From Echinometra lucunter (taxonomy: Eukaryota; Echinodermata; Echinoidea; Camarodonta; Echinometridae), in assembly GCA_029962745.1 (NCBI GenBank), contig CM057152.1:27278507-27342506 (forward strand): a stretch of 64,000 nt of DNA. Direction: 5' to 3'. Below are positions 10,537 to 21,358 of the stretch, piece by piece. Position numbers and translations under genes: made by a program. Each line of letters opens with the position of its first letter. The first letter of the stretch is position 1. The notes under the pieces were generated by a model. That model was not told where the DNA came from, did not search any database, and saw only the letters and a list, made by a program, of their open reading frames with translations.

Positions 10537-11220
10537 ACGCTGACTAGTCGATTGGATTGTTAAGAATGAGATGAGTTATGTCGAAGTTTGATCCAGCGTA
10601 TTAAGTGAGAAGACATGTTAAATCACTGTGATGGCAGAACTAAAAAACAAAGTACGGAGAAGGTCATTCAGTTATTTTAACACAATTTTTATAGTAGGCT
10701 TACGTGAATATTAAGCAATGTTGTATTCTTCATTGATATGCATGTAGATTAATATCCTGTTCTTTTTTATAAAAAAAACATAAAATGAATATACATCGAC
10801 ACAAAAAGGAGATAACGTTAAGTATTAACAAAAAAGGCAAAAACAACACGAAACAAAATGAAATGACAGTATTTGTAGCTGTCAATTAACAAAATCATTA
10901 AACAAACGGGTATGAATCTATATTCTTTCTTTTTTTTTTTCAACACAGAGTATAAAAGGTTACAAATATATATTTTTACAAATTCCAGAAGCTTTTTCTT
11001 CTCTTCTTTTTTTTTTTTTTACAAGAATAGAAAAGCATAAGACAATATCTTTTTCTCCTTTTTTTAAAAAAAATAGAGTACATGAAAGTCAATAACAAAA
11101 AAAAAAAAAAACAGTAGCTGTTATCTTACAAAATATCATAATCAACATAAGCAACCAAATAACGGAGTCAACATATAACACAAGCCGATAGCCACAATGT
11201 GTCTCTCCCCGTTCGTGTGC
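10537..11220. other. AT-rich intergenic with poly-T/poly-A runs
   Basis: Runs of T and A and short AACAAA words dominate. No gene, RNA or bounded element was recognised. Confidence 0.3.
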
Positions 11221-11229
11221 AATCATTTT

Positions 11230-11560
11230 TGCAGGTAAATTTGATCTCATTTGACCTTTGACCTACATACGTGACCTTCTACCCCAAATAACAGTGAGGT
11301 CCCTGTAAGGCATCCACCATACAAGTTTGGTTACAAACGGGCTAATGGTTCAAAAGTTACTTACCCCAGTAGAAACTTGAAGGTAAATTTTAAGATTTGA
11401 CCTCATTCGACATTTGACCCCCATGCCCAAATAACATTGAGGTCTCTATAGAGCATCTACCATGGAAGTTTGGTTACGAACGGGCAAATGGTCGCAAAGT
11501 TATTGAAGTTTCATAAGCGTTACGGACGGACGGACGGACGACCGACGGACGCCTCTTAGG
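11230..11560. repeat. two diverged 160-bp units with TGACCTTTGACCT and (GGAC)n end
   Basis: Unit 1 (about 11231-11350) and unit 2 (about 11392-11510) share TTTGACC words, CCCAAATAACA(G/T)TGAGGTC, CATC(C/T)ACCAT and AGTTTGGTTAC(A/G)AACGGGC. The second unit ends in a (GGAC)n run at 11520-11550. This is a diverged tandem repeat. TGACCTTTGACCT also matches the direct-repeat half-sites bound by nuclear receptors, probably by chance of the repeat. Confidence 0.6.
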
Positions 11561-11634
11561 ATTCCTTAGTCTCGCTCCACCTCGGTTGCCATGATCATGT
11601 GGAAAGTAAATACACACCTCAAAAAAGTAACTAA

Positions 11635-11960
11635 AGCCCCCGTCACACTTATTCGGAATCAGCAGGAATCAAGCAGAACCAGCCGGAATGGAGAATTTTC
11701 TAAATTCGCGCCACATTCGGGAGGGAAATTCAAATTGACCTAATTGCCGTTCGAATACTTGGAACGTCCTTCGAACCGCCTCGAATGATTCTTGCACTTC
11801 CGGGTGTATTTGCTCTCGAATGCAACTCGAATGTACTTGGAACACAGTATGAATATTTAGAATGCTGTTAGAATGCAGTCAGACTATTTGGAATGAATTT
11901 CGAATGCCCTACGAGTGCTGTTCGATTGCTGCCCGTATACCGCCCGAAGTCTGGTCGGAA
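11635..11960. repeat. GAATGC-rich repeat element, one end defined
   Basis: Starts at CCCCCGTCACACTTATTCGG and continues with many degenerate GAAT(G/C)-type words (CGAATGCA, TAGAATGC, GGAATGAATT). The structure is like a short-repeat foldback arm, but a matching inverted arm is not evident, so it may be a one-armed remnant. Confidence 0.35.
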
Positions 11961-11989
11961 GGTGCCTTTAAACTGCTAGCACTAATAAA

Positions 11990-12010
11990 ATAATGATGAT
12001 GATGATGATG

Positions 12011-12059
<49 letters not shown>

Positions 12060-12067
12060 TAATAATA
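11990..12067. repeat. (ATG)n/(ATA)n trinucleotide tail
   Basis: Trinucleotide tract directly adjoining the SINE at 12068; it is most simply the 3' tail of that SINE. Confidence 0.85.
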
Positions 12068-12335
12068 ATGGATATTTATATAGCGCACATATCCACCGAG
12101 TAAGGTGCTCAAGGCGCTCCCAATATTACCCCGGCTATAAGCTAGGCTACATTTCGGCGCTCACAGCTTTCAAGGAATTCATTCCTACCGGTACCCATTT
12201 ACACCTGGGTCGAGTGTGGCAAATGTAGATGAATGTCTTGCCAAAGGACATTAGTGCTGCGGCCGGGATTCGAACCCCGTACCTTGCGGTTCAGCCCGGA
12301 GACTTATCCACTGGACCACAACACCTCTACAAAAA
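12068..12335 (-). mobile_element. tRNA-derived SINE
   Basis: Read on the minus strand, the head has an A-box-like TGGTCCAGTGGA and a B box GGTTCGAATCC at tRNA spacing. It is followed by a body (GTCCTTTGGCAAGACATTC, CCAGGTGTAAATGGGTACC) and a trinucleotide tail. A second diverged copy with the same head and body words is at 53928-54130. Confidence 0.75.
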
Positions 12336-12604
12336 ATATTAACTGCCTTTTGTTTCTTATGTAGTTATAACACAGTGGAATAAGCGTGTTATTATTATGC
12401 AGTTTTATAAGGGAGCGAATTAGATAAAATAAATGTCAAATTTTGCTCTCAAAGAATCTGTTTACCAGTAAATTTCCAGAGTCATTAAAATTTTGTTAGT
12501 TATTTTAAATGTATTTTTTACAAACAGTACAGTTTAAAAGGAACAGGAAAGCAAATATATACATATATACACACACACACTTCAAGTTGAGCCCCCCTTC
12601 AAGT

Positions 12605-12777
12605 TGAGGTACAGCAACCATCTCCTATCCTTCCGACGTGAGAGGTATCAATACAGCACGGAGCTATCGAAATTCATCTGGGATCTGAAACGGCATGATA
12701 CACCCTACACCATCAAGTGGTCGATTGCCCGCCATGCGAATCCATACACCAACGAGTCCAAGAGGTGTGACCTGTGC
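12605..12777 (+). mobile_element. Penelope-like element coding fragment
   Basis: Open frame of about 57 codons with the block ELSKFIWDLKR, then PYTIKWSIARHANPY and ESKRCDLCL. This resembles the region between the reverse transcriptase and the Cys-containing part of the endonuclease of Penelope-like elements (TELSKYIW..L+.., I.W.I, KRC.LCL). The frame is cut off where the LINE 3' tail begins at 12780. Identification is from remembered family motifs. Confidence 0.5.
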
Positions 12778-12779
12778 TT

Positions 12780-15700
12780 AACTTATTTATTTATTTATTT
12801 ATTAAAACATATTTCAACAGGATAAAACATCGATCAGCTCGCAGGCTGTTTTACATAATGGTCCTGCATAGAAATGAAAGATACAATTATTTACAAAGAA
12901 CAAGTACTTAAATCTATATACAGACATCAATAAATGGTACAAAAATGTAAAAGTCATTACAGATAAAGATAAATAGAGAGAGAGAGTGGGAGAGAGAAAG
13001 GGAGAGAGAGAGAGAGAGAGAGAAAGTCCAGAAGAAACGACTAGATAGCATTAACAAAAATATATCAATAAGTAAACAAATTAATGGGCTATCTTAACGA
13101 ATAAATTAGAATACAATAATAGCGTTTAGAGATGTACCAAAAGAAGGTAAAACAACAGTATTCGTATGAGGTGCATGGGCCTTGACCAAAAACATGTAAG
13201 TTTAGATGTCAACAACAAACAATTTATCTAGTCATCAGTGGTTATTTTACTTTATTTACATAGGGAGGATTTCGTCATACTTCAAAGATTAATGGGAGAC
13301 ATTTGTATTGGTGTTTATAAAACTTCATCAGTGGTCGTTTAGCTTATTATAGGGTGTTTATTGGGAGGATTAAGGCGGAGATTACGCCAGTGATTTTTTG
13401 TATTGGTGTTTAAAAGTGGTCACTGAAATTGCATTTTGAACATCATTTGGGACCTGATTCCAAATTACCGCTCCAGCATATCTGAGAGATTGCTTGAATA
13501 AATTTACGTTGGGTTTAGGCAATACTACATTAGGAGAGTCTGCGTTTCTTTAATGCCATGGCGGTCGAAATACATTTCTATATCATTGGACAATCGAGGT
13601 GGGGCAATGCCCCTTATGCATTTGGACATTAGTATAGCCAAAAAATAATCGCGGCGTTCATCAACAGTTTGCCAGGAGAGTTGTTTTATTATTGTGGTGC
13701 CACTTGTATTTACATAGTCAGTGATACCAGACACATATCTAGCAGCTCTCTTCTGTAATCTCTGAAGGGGTATTTTGTAGCTGGCTGGGCAGTTTCCCCA
13801 GACAGAGATTGCGTAGTCGATACATGGTTGAATAATACATTTATAAAGGGTATTCAATAGTTCTGGTGTTAAAAATCTAGTCAGCTTACCTAAGGTATAA
13901 GTTTTATAGGCGACTGATTTACATAAGTCTCTAAGATAAACATTCCATTTCAAGTTTTCATCAATAACTATACCCAAATATCTTATGGATTTTACTTGTT
14001 CAATCACTTCACCGTTTATTGATATTCTTAATGTGTCTGAAGATCTTGATTTTAATAGCATAGTTTAAGTTTTACTAGTGTTTATGCGTAAGCGATTTTG
14101 AGTATATCAATTTTAAAGAGCGTCAATATCTTTTTGCAATTTATTTGTAACATTATCTAATTTACTATATGAAACAAATACCACAACATCATCAGCAAAA
14201 ATGCTGCAAACGCCTTCAGATATACATTCTGATATATCGTTTATAAATATTAGAAATAAGATTGGGGCCAGAACACTCCCCTGCGGTACCCCGACAGAAA
14301 GCTCTTTCATATCAGATAGTTTACCTTTGGGGTATACCACTTGCTTCCTGTTATTTAAGTAGTTTTAAAACCATATAAGGCTGCTATTAATAATTCCATA
14401 TTTTTCAAGTTTAAACAAAAGAAGCTCGTGGTCCACACAATCAAAACATTTTGAGATGTCTAGAAAGCAAGCACCTACCATTTCCTTCACATTAAAGATT
14501 TCATAGAAATCGTCTAATACACGGTGTAGAAATGTTATTGTAGAATGATTCGGAAGGAAAGCGTATTGATCGACATTTATCATGTCATGTTCTTGAAGGT
14601 AGGAAAGTAGTCGTGACTGAACTTCCTTTTCTAAAATCTTGGGAATATGACCAACAACGGATATTGGTCGATAGTTTGATTTTTCATCTTTTGAACCCTT
14701 TCCTTTGAAGATCGGTGTGGTGCGTGCAATCTTCCAATCACAGGTACTATCCCCGTATTCAAACTAGCATTGAAAATATCACATAAGGAATTTGCAACAT
14801 ATGGGGCAGCTAACTTCAATAATTTAGTGTCAAGGTCTAAGACATCTAGGCTGCTATTTGAGTCCAAATTACTTAAATGTTTCAGAATCTTCGAACATTC
14901 AGTTGGTTGAAAAATAAATTCATAGATGCAGTGCGGATGTTTCCACTGTAGTTTTTCTTTAACAAAAGATCTCGAGATAATGTTACCTACATTAGTAAAG
15001 AATTCGTTCATTTCATTACATTCAATATTACAGCTCAACACTTTAGACTTTGTCACCCCAGAAATCTTACTTAATTCTGCCCATAGTTTCTTAGAATCAT
15101 TCTTATGTTTGTTATGTACTTCCTGGAAATACTCCTGTTTTCGTTTTCGGATGAGGTAAGTAATATGGTTTTTTTAAGTTTCTTATACTTTTTATTATAG
15201 TCTGTACGCATATTTTGATCAGAAGAAGACACGGATTTTCTTTTAAGAAAATCTCTAGTGTATATTAGTTTTACAATATCTGGAGTCATCCAGAGACAAA
15301 TGCTATTGTCTTTGACCCTTGCTGATTTGATTGGAGCATGTTCGTTACATATTTCCATAAATGTTTTTTTTTTCCAGATACTCCATGTTTCTTCAACTGG
15401 ACCATTGTTTGCCACTTTAAATAATACATAAGTACTAACGGAAGCAATAAAAAGGTTTTCGTCAAATGAATTATAGTTACGGAAACGACGAGTTTTATGT
15501 TGTTTCCTTCCTGTGGTAAGGTTGATGCAAGTATAAATCATGAAGTGGTCACTCATGGATATTTTTGCAACATCACATAATACAGGAATTGAACTTAATA
15601 AGTGATCTATGCAAGTTGACGATGAGATAGTTACTCTAGTTGGCTTAGTTATCATTTGTTTAAGAAGGAATAGGTTTTCAATCAGGTTAATTTGATTTTC

Positions 15701-16322
15701 ATGGATCGATTCATCCGTTCTGTAATCGATATTTAAGTCTCCTAGTATCAGGAGATGAAATTGTTCATACGATGCCTTTTCAAAAATATCTAGCATGTGA
15801 TTAAAGTACTCAGTATTTGAGTCATGTGGTCTATATAAAAAGCAGATTAATAGTTTCTCAGATGAAGGTAACCGCAACTCAATCCAAATTGCCTCCAATA
15901 AGCTGTCACAAAGATCACGACGTTCAACACAGTCATGATAATGTATTTTTTGCGTAAATACAAACTCCGCCTCCGCGGCGACCGTCTGTCCTGTCCCGTC
16001 GGAATAGGATAAATCCATCAATAGATGCAAGATTATCACTTAAATTTTGATTAAAACCATGTTTCAGAAATACAAAATATGTCAAAGTTAATTTGCAACA
16101 AAAGAAATCTCAATTCATCAATCTTTCCATACATACTACAAATGTTTAGATGAGCTAATTTGATGCCGTTGCATTGGTCCAATTTTTTAATACAGATATC
16201 CTATTCGTTTGTATGAGAGAGAGAGGTATCAACAGAGTCGGGGCAAGATTCGGCAACTGGGCCTTCGTCAATTAACTGTCGTGCATTTACCACCAGTTTC
16301 CTGCCTGATCCATCCAGTCGTC
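12780..16322 (-). mobile_element. decayed APE-type non-LTR retrotransposon (LINE)
   Basis: On the minus strand the element runs from an endonuclease start (LAHLNICSMYGKIDEL near 16165-16115, then CISETW) through GDLNIDYR and MSDHFMIY of the apurinic-type endonuclease (frame 15071-16039). The reverse transcriptase blocks follow: QYAFLPNHST and DISKCFDCVDHELL (14365-14583), then VPQGSVLAPILF and FADD (14113-14340). The post-RT region is RYLGIVIDENLKW and LQRLQKRAARYV (13525-14061), and the tail is a (TTTA)n tract. In-frame stops and frameshifts separate the frames, so it is inactive. Motif order suggests the CR1/Jockey superfamily; the exact clade is uncertain. Coding sequence continues to 16322, where a GPCR fragment abuts it. 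Confidence 0.85.
12960..13025. repeat. (GA)n microsatellite
   Basis: GAGA-rich tract of about 65 bases inside the 3' region of the LINE. Confidence 0.85.
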
Positions 16323-16616
16323 GAGATGGGCCGAGGGTGTAGCCTGGACTGCTAGAAAGCGATAGTAATGAGTGCGAAGTTCAAGGAAACGGTCAGGGTG
16401 TTTGGCACAGCAATAAAACCTAGAATCATGGCTATGTATGGCAGATGCGATTTTGAGTTATCTCTCAAATCTAGAAGGCCAGATAACGAGTATTCTTTCA
16501 GACTGGAAAAGAGAAAGTATTTGATAGGTTGAATAACAATTGTATTGAGTGATAATAAACCGCACACTGTGAGCAGGCAAACCGTTCTTTTTATTGTCTC
16601 TAGGTGAACGTACGGC
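16322..16616 (-). pseudogene. truncated GPCR fragment (TM4-TM5 region)
   Basis: About 290 bases nearly identical to 8432-8720 of the intact receptor, covering the end of loop 2, TM4, loop with Cys, and TM5. Both ends are truncated: LINE sequence adjoins the left side and a short palindromic element the right. A stop-creating base change (GCTAG) also lies near 16353, at the codon equivalent to the start of the third loop. It cannot make a receptor. Confidence 0.85.
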
Positions 16617-16727
16617 AAGGAAAAGTGTCAAAAGGATGCATAGGGTGTTTGTCCGGCAAGATGCCATCTCTCATTTTCACGCAACATAGGCTTCCTTTTG
16701 GGCGCCGACACTTTTTCTTGCCGGACA
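16617..16727. mobile_element. short palindromic MITE, GGCAAG termini
   Basis: GGCAAGGAAAAGTGTC at 16616 and its complement GACACTTTTTCTTGCC ending at 16724 form imperfect inverted termini of a roughly 110-base element that truncates the receptor fragment. Confidence 0.5.
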
Positions 16728-16784
16728 TCCATTGCCTCATGCATTTGGAATGACTTTGATCGGCACATGTTTTGACTGTCATCA

Positions 16785-17112
16785 GTTTTTATACACCACC
16801 TCTTTTTTTTTTTTTTTTTTTAAATTTATACCCTGTTGTCCGAATACAAAGAGATGAAGTTGACAGCCAGCATCCATTCTGTGAATAGAGACTGCCATAT
16901 CAATAGGGATTGCTGTAACTTTTATTTTGGGGGTATTTGCATATGAATCATCATTGCGCTCACATTCTTTATTTGATTTCAACAAATGAAGTGTCAAAAT
17001 GTTTAGAATTAAATTTTCTTTCAAATTCTGTTAAAAGTTTTCCGATATAACACACCATATCTAATATTTGATCAAAAGACAAAGTGGTTAGTTACTTTTT
17101 GTGAGGTGTGTA
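16785..17112. mobile_element. MITE with TATACACCACCTC termini
   Basis: TTTATACACCACCTC near 16787 and its inverted partner GAGGTGTGTATA ending at 17114 bracket about 325 AT-rich bases. A related end, TACACACCTCAAAAAAGTAA, occurs alone at 11623. The TA-flanked termini suggest a Tc1/mariner-type nonautonomous element. Confidence 0.45.
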
Positions 17113-17164
17113 TATGGAAAAATAAAGTATAAAGATGTCAAATGTCACATGTATAGATCTGTGT

Positions 17165-17388
17165 TTAACTCTTTCAATTGTATGCTTAATTAATTTTGAG
17201 GAGAAAATAATGACAATTGCTCTTTTAATATTTTCTTTAAATTCTACTCCCTTAATACATATCAATTAAGCACACTAGCTATTATTAGTTTCTTTAGTAC
17301 AATGGTAGAGGAGAAAAGTAATTATTACGATTGTTTAATTTAATTGTACGAATGTGCACTGGTGCACTTGAAACGCTCAATGGGTTAA
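17165..17388. mobile_element. MITE inserted at a TTAA site
   Basis: The left duplicon reads GTGTTTAATAAG. Here the TTAA is split by about 216 bases and is present again on the far side (TTAA at 17165-17168 and 17385-17388). The ends CTCTTTCAATTG and CAATGGG are weak inverted repeats (CCCATTG against CTCTTTCAATTG). A TTAA target duplication is the hallmark of piggyBac-type elements. Confidence 0.6.
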
Positions 17389-17625
17389 TTAATTATTTTG
17401 TAGCACATAATCATATTGTACTTCCTCTAGAAGATACCACGCAGAGCAATGATATTTTCAACTTTATTTTCATTTATTTTCATGTCACTTGGTTGTTTCT
17501 GCACGCAGATGCATGGAGTGCTTCTTAAATTTAGTTTTCAAGTAAAGTTTCGAGTTCAGCATAATATGGATGATAGATCTGAGAACATGTTAAGTTGATT
17601 TTATCAATAAGTTCCTTCTGCCATA

Positions 17626-18590
17626 TCAGCGACATAGAATCTCAATCTGGTGCTTCTTGACAGCTTTCCTAAGATTCACATCGCTGATGATAAGGATGCC
17701 CATTTTACATAACTATAAAAAGAACGAAAATCAGTGACAAAATCCATGACATTATTATTTACATTTAACAGATAAAACTGTGTAAGTATGGACGATACAA
17801 TTGACATAAGGAGCGAAAGAAATGCAGCATTCACTAGAAAAATGACGTTTAGGAGTCCTCTGATTTTATTATTATTTGTGCCAGGGTCGGCATCTGGAGC
17901 GACGGGCCGAGGGTATATCCTGGACTGCTTGAAGGCGATAGTAATGAGTGCGAAGTTCAAGGAAACGGTCAGGGTGTTTGGCACAGCAATAAAACCTAGA
18001 ATCATGGCTATGTATGGCAGATGCGATTTTGAGTTATCTCTCAAATCTAGAAGATCAGATAACGAGCATTCTTTCAGACTGGAAAAGGAAAAGTATTTGA
18101 TAGGTTGAATAACAATTGTATTGAGTGAGAATAAACCGCACACTGTGAGCAGGCAAACCGTTCTTTTTATTGTCACTAGGTGAACGTACCTTAATGGATA
18201 TTTGATGAAAAGGAACTTGTTCAAAGCAGTGGCAAACAGCAACCAAGAAGAAAAATTATAGATTAACATGTACAAGAAAATAAGGGACAAGCAAACTTCC
18301 ATGCTCGTTTGAAAAAGTTTCCCCTGACAATATGTATACAATTCCAAACATGTAATTAAAAAATCGCTAATAGAATATCAACTGATGCGAGGCTTCGGTA
18401 CAGTACTTGTCCAGTCTGCGTTGACTCAAGATCTCGGTCCCGTGCTAGAACGACGATAAAACTGTTCAAAGCCGCTTTGATCACGAAATAAATTGATGTG
18501 CTAAAGAGAAGTAACATATCAACCGTATTAAGGACGGAAGGAACGTCTGTTGCACTTGATTGAGGAGTAATTTGAACTTGTTTCGGCCAT
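17626..18590 (-). pseudogene. frameshifted GPCR copy
   Basis: Nearly identical along its length to the receptor at 8148-9134, from the MAETSSNYSS start (18590) to the equivalent of its stop (17626). A 7-base deletion in the N-terminus, an in-frame 3-base loss in TM1, indels near TM2-TM3 (about 18345-18370) and further small deletions near TM7 destroy the frame. One internal stretch of 223 codons (17676-18347) survives. It could at most encode a TM3-TM6 fragment, so it is called a pseudogene. Confidence 0.85.
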
Positions 18591-19404
18591 TCTCAACCAT
18601 TTTCGTGGTACCTATTTTTGGTTTATTGTTAGAGATCGTTGGCAAATATTTCAGTGTACCGGGAAAGGGTGCTTGTTCCCTCCGTATATTCCCGGTAGGA
18701 AGACAGAACATCGATGAGATCAAATGGACTGGTGTAGGTTGTCAGACACTTTCCAGAGAAAGCGATAGGCCTACAGATATTTTTACCAACAGGGGCCGAT
18801 CTGCGAAGGTTTTTTGCCCCTGCTTGTAGGTTACTGCGTGATGAAACTCTCGTCGGACGTTGTTCAGCTTCGAAATGAAACCGAAACCAAATAGAGTTGC
18901 AAGGTAGGGGGGGGGGGGCCTTTGAATTCTCTGACATTTAATATTAATATCCCGGAGTTTGAAACGAAAGTATAGCTTTTGAGAGCTTCTCATCCCTTCT
19001 GGCGTCTATTGTTCGGTATCGGGTATTCGGGTAGTGTGAATCCAAGGACCACCGTAGCATCAAACAGTCATTTCCTGTAGGTTGTTAGATTTCTGTGAGT
19101 TTGAACATCAAACATGGTAGCAATGAAGCACGAGAAGACTTTGCAGAATAGGGTGTGATTAGTATTTTGATTGGCAGGAAGGATTGTTACAGCACACAAA
19201 ATCTCATTTTCCTGCAGATGGACGTCACAAACCGGTGTGTCGCTTGCCATCCTCATAATGGCCAATGTAATAGAAACTCAATGTTTACAAGAGAAAGGGA
19301 TCGGTAATGTTTGAGAATACATAGACAATGGTCTGAGCTCAAAGCCATTATTTCCATCATAAATTGTGTTATTTGATATTATTCATTTCAAAAATGATCA
19401 AAAT

Positions 19405-19414
19405 TCTTATTACT

Positions 19415-19446
<32 letters not shown>

Positions 19447-19545
19447 TATAAGTATCATTATTATCGTTATCATCATTAACATTATCATCATTACTATTAT
19501 CATCATCATTATCATCATCTTATCATTTTCATTATAATCATTCAT
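19405..19545. repeat. (ATC)n/(ATT)n microsatellite
   Basis: About 140 bases of CATCATCATTATC-type trinucleotide repeats. Confidence 0.9.
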
Positions 19546-21058
19546 GTAGGTTTTATTGTTGTAGAAGCATAGTTATATTTCATTTAGCAAAGAAAAGCAC
19601 AATTTGTACAATTTTACAGTCTATGGGACAACCAATGTAATGCCACGTTCAAACACCTTTCCATAACTTGGGGTCCAAAACTCAGATATTAAAAGGTAGA
19701 TAAAGTCAAACGATCAGATTTAGATTTAAGTGCCCGTTTAACATGTTTAAAGATGTCGACGGCCAATATGTTATTTTGAAATAGTTTTCCTTGTAAGAAA
19801 AACGTATCATTCTTTTGGGTTGCCCCAGAAGTGGAAAGAATATATATATATATATATATATATAGTCGTTAAAATGGATCTTGAAGCGTCATACCTTTTC
19901 TCATGTGGCAAAACGGGATTAAACATCTTTAAAAAAAAAAATCAGTACTTTTGGATCTTCCCCCCTGGTAGTACAAACTTCCCGTGATCAAAATAGTAAC
20001 TTTACTGAAATATTCATTGACTTTTCGTAATAAAAAAGACAAACTGCCAAGAACAGACTAGAAAAAAGTAGTTAGGTTGATGGAAAAAAATTTCGAGGAC
20101 CTTTCATGTATAAGCTTTGGGCTCTACATAATTATCTCTCGGCTTATTTCGTATATTCGCAAATTTTTTTAGTACCTTTACATTATCGTCACAATAATCA
20201 TTTGGTTGAAATAATGTCCTTCCAAGCATACTGTTGTGCTGCAAATTAAGCCATTTTTGGAAATGAAAGTATAGAAAAATTAGTTTACTTTGAACTGGAT
20301 GTATTTTGAATCCTTTTTTTTTTTTTAGTTCAGCTATTAAAAGCATAAATGCTCATCACAAATCCTCTGCCCCCTTTTCTATCTCTCTATCTCCTCTTTC
20401 CCTCCCTCACCCTTCCGCGACAATGTCCTTTATTTCCATTTTGTTTTGATATTCATGTTTTGGGTTCTCTATTTTCTTTATAATGTTCTTTGCTATAATT
20501 ATTTTGAGATATTTAATTGTAATGCAATTATGTATATTAATGTAACTGTAATGCAATTATGTATATTAATGTATGTTCTTTAATTTGAGATATTTGATCG
20601 TAATGCAATTACGTATATTTGATTGTAATTGACTCTTTCAGTCTTTTGTTGCTGGTCAATATTTGATTCTATACTAATAAATAAAAATAAATGCATTTGT
20701 TTAACCACTTTCAATACACATTACTTTCTCAGTACAAGCCAAACATTTCACACCAAGCCACAGCTCTCGTCACTTGCATACACGAGAATCCCATCACCAC
20801 AATAAACATCTCCAAGTCACTTTCTTACAATATCTTAATCACAACCATATTTGTTATACACAGACCAGTTCACAAGCGATTTAATTTCCATGGTGACCAG
20901 TGACCAACCATGTATGCAAATTCGCATATCCCGCCATTAAAGATTCTGCATAAAATGTGTGAACCGATCTGCTGCTCTCATTCAGTGAAATGATACGATT
21001 CATTGGAACAAGGCTAGGGAATGAACAGTGAAGGCATATATTTTGCAGTAGTATCTTG
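19546..21058. other. intergenic; LINE-tail-like repeats
   Basis: A (TA)n run sits at 19840-19863. At 20515-20690 the word TAATGCAATTA(T/C)GTATATT recurs three times and ends in AATAAATAAAAATAAA, resembling the 3' tail of a LINE. No gene was recognised. Confidence 0.35.
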
Positions 21059-21059
21059 T

Positions 21060-21065
21060 TTTATT
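21060..21065 (-). terminator. poly(A) signal of the fasciclin gene
   Basis: AATAAA on the minus strand, about 295 bases beyond the stop codon at 21359; the first canonical signal downstream in that orientation. Confidence 0.4.
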
Positions 21066-21264
21066 CACGTCAGATTACAAATGTGATAGGATTCAATTCA
21101 TCAATTCTCAAAAAATCGTTTTCTTCCATCCCAGAATCGGATGGATGTGCAATGCCAATTTCATTGATTATGAATAAAGGATCCTTTGAGGATTTGTCGT
21201 GAAGTCTCAGACCACGACGTATGTGGGTTTTTCTTGAAGTCTTACACCACGACTAAAATCTTTG

Positions 21265-21346
21265 TCATGGGATGAGGACGTGTTCGATTATGTGAATGAT
21301 TCGGCTGGTGGTAAAGATGTCGGCTTGGATCACGCCTGCTTCAGTC
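21265..21346 (-). pseudogene. partial duplicate of the last FAS1 exon in the 3' UTR
   Basis: The minus strand reads AGVIQADIFTTSRIIHIIEH then VLIP and a stop. It parallels the end of the real last exon (SVIQADIPTTNGVIHVINNV LIP) at 21359-21450. It lies just beyond the functional stop, so it is a truncated tandem copy inside the presumed 3' UTR. A short CTTTAG could act as a splice acceptor, making an alternative terminal exon conceivable but weak. Confidence 0.6.
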
Positions 21347-21358
21347 TGGTCTAAAGCC

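Larger units (their letters stand above)
17161..19265. repeat. segmental duplication, right copy
   Basis: Colinear with 7921-9815 but longer, because a TTAA-flanked MITE (17169-17384) is inserted. Many indels are present, including ones that break the receptor frame. Homology ends after the GTCACAAACCGGTG region near 19240. Confidence 0.85.

Noticed and set aside
12604..12825. Independent small gene starting at 12604
   Set aside because: The frame matches Penelope-like element coding sequence and runs into the LINE tail, so it is a transposon fragment.
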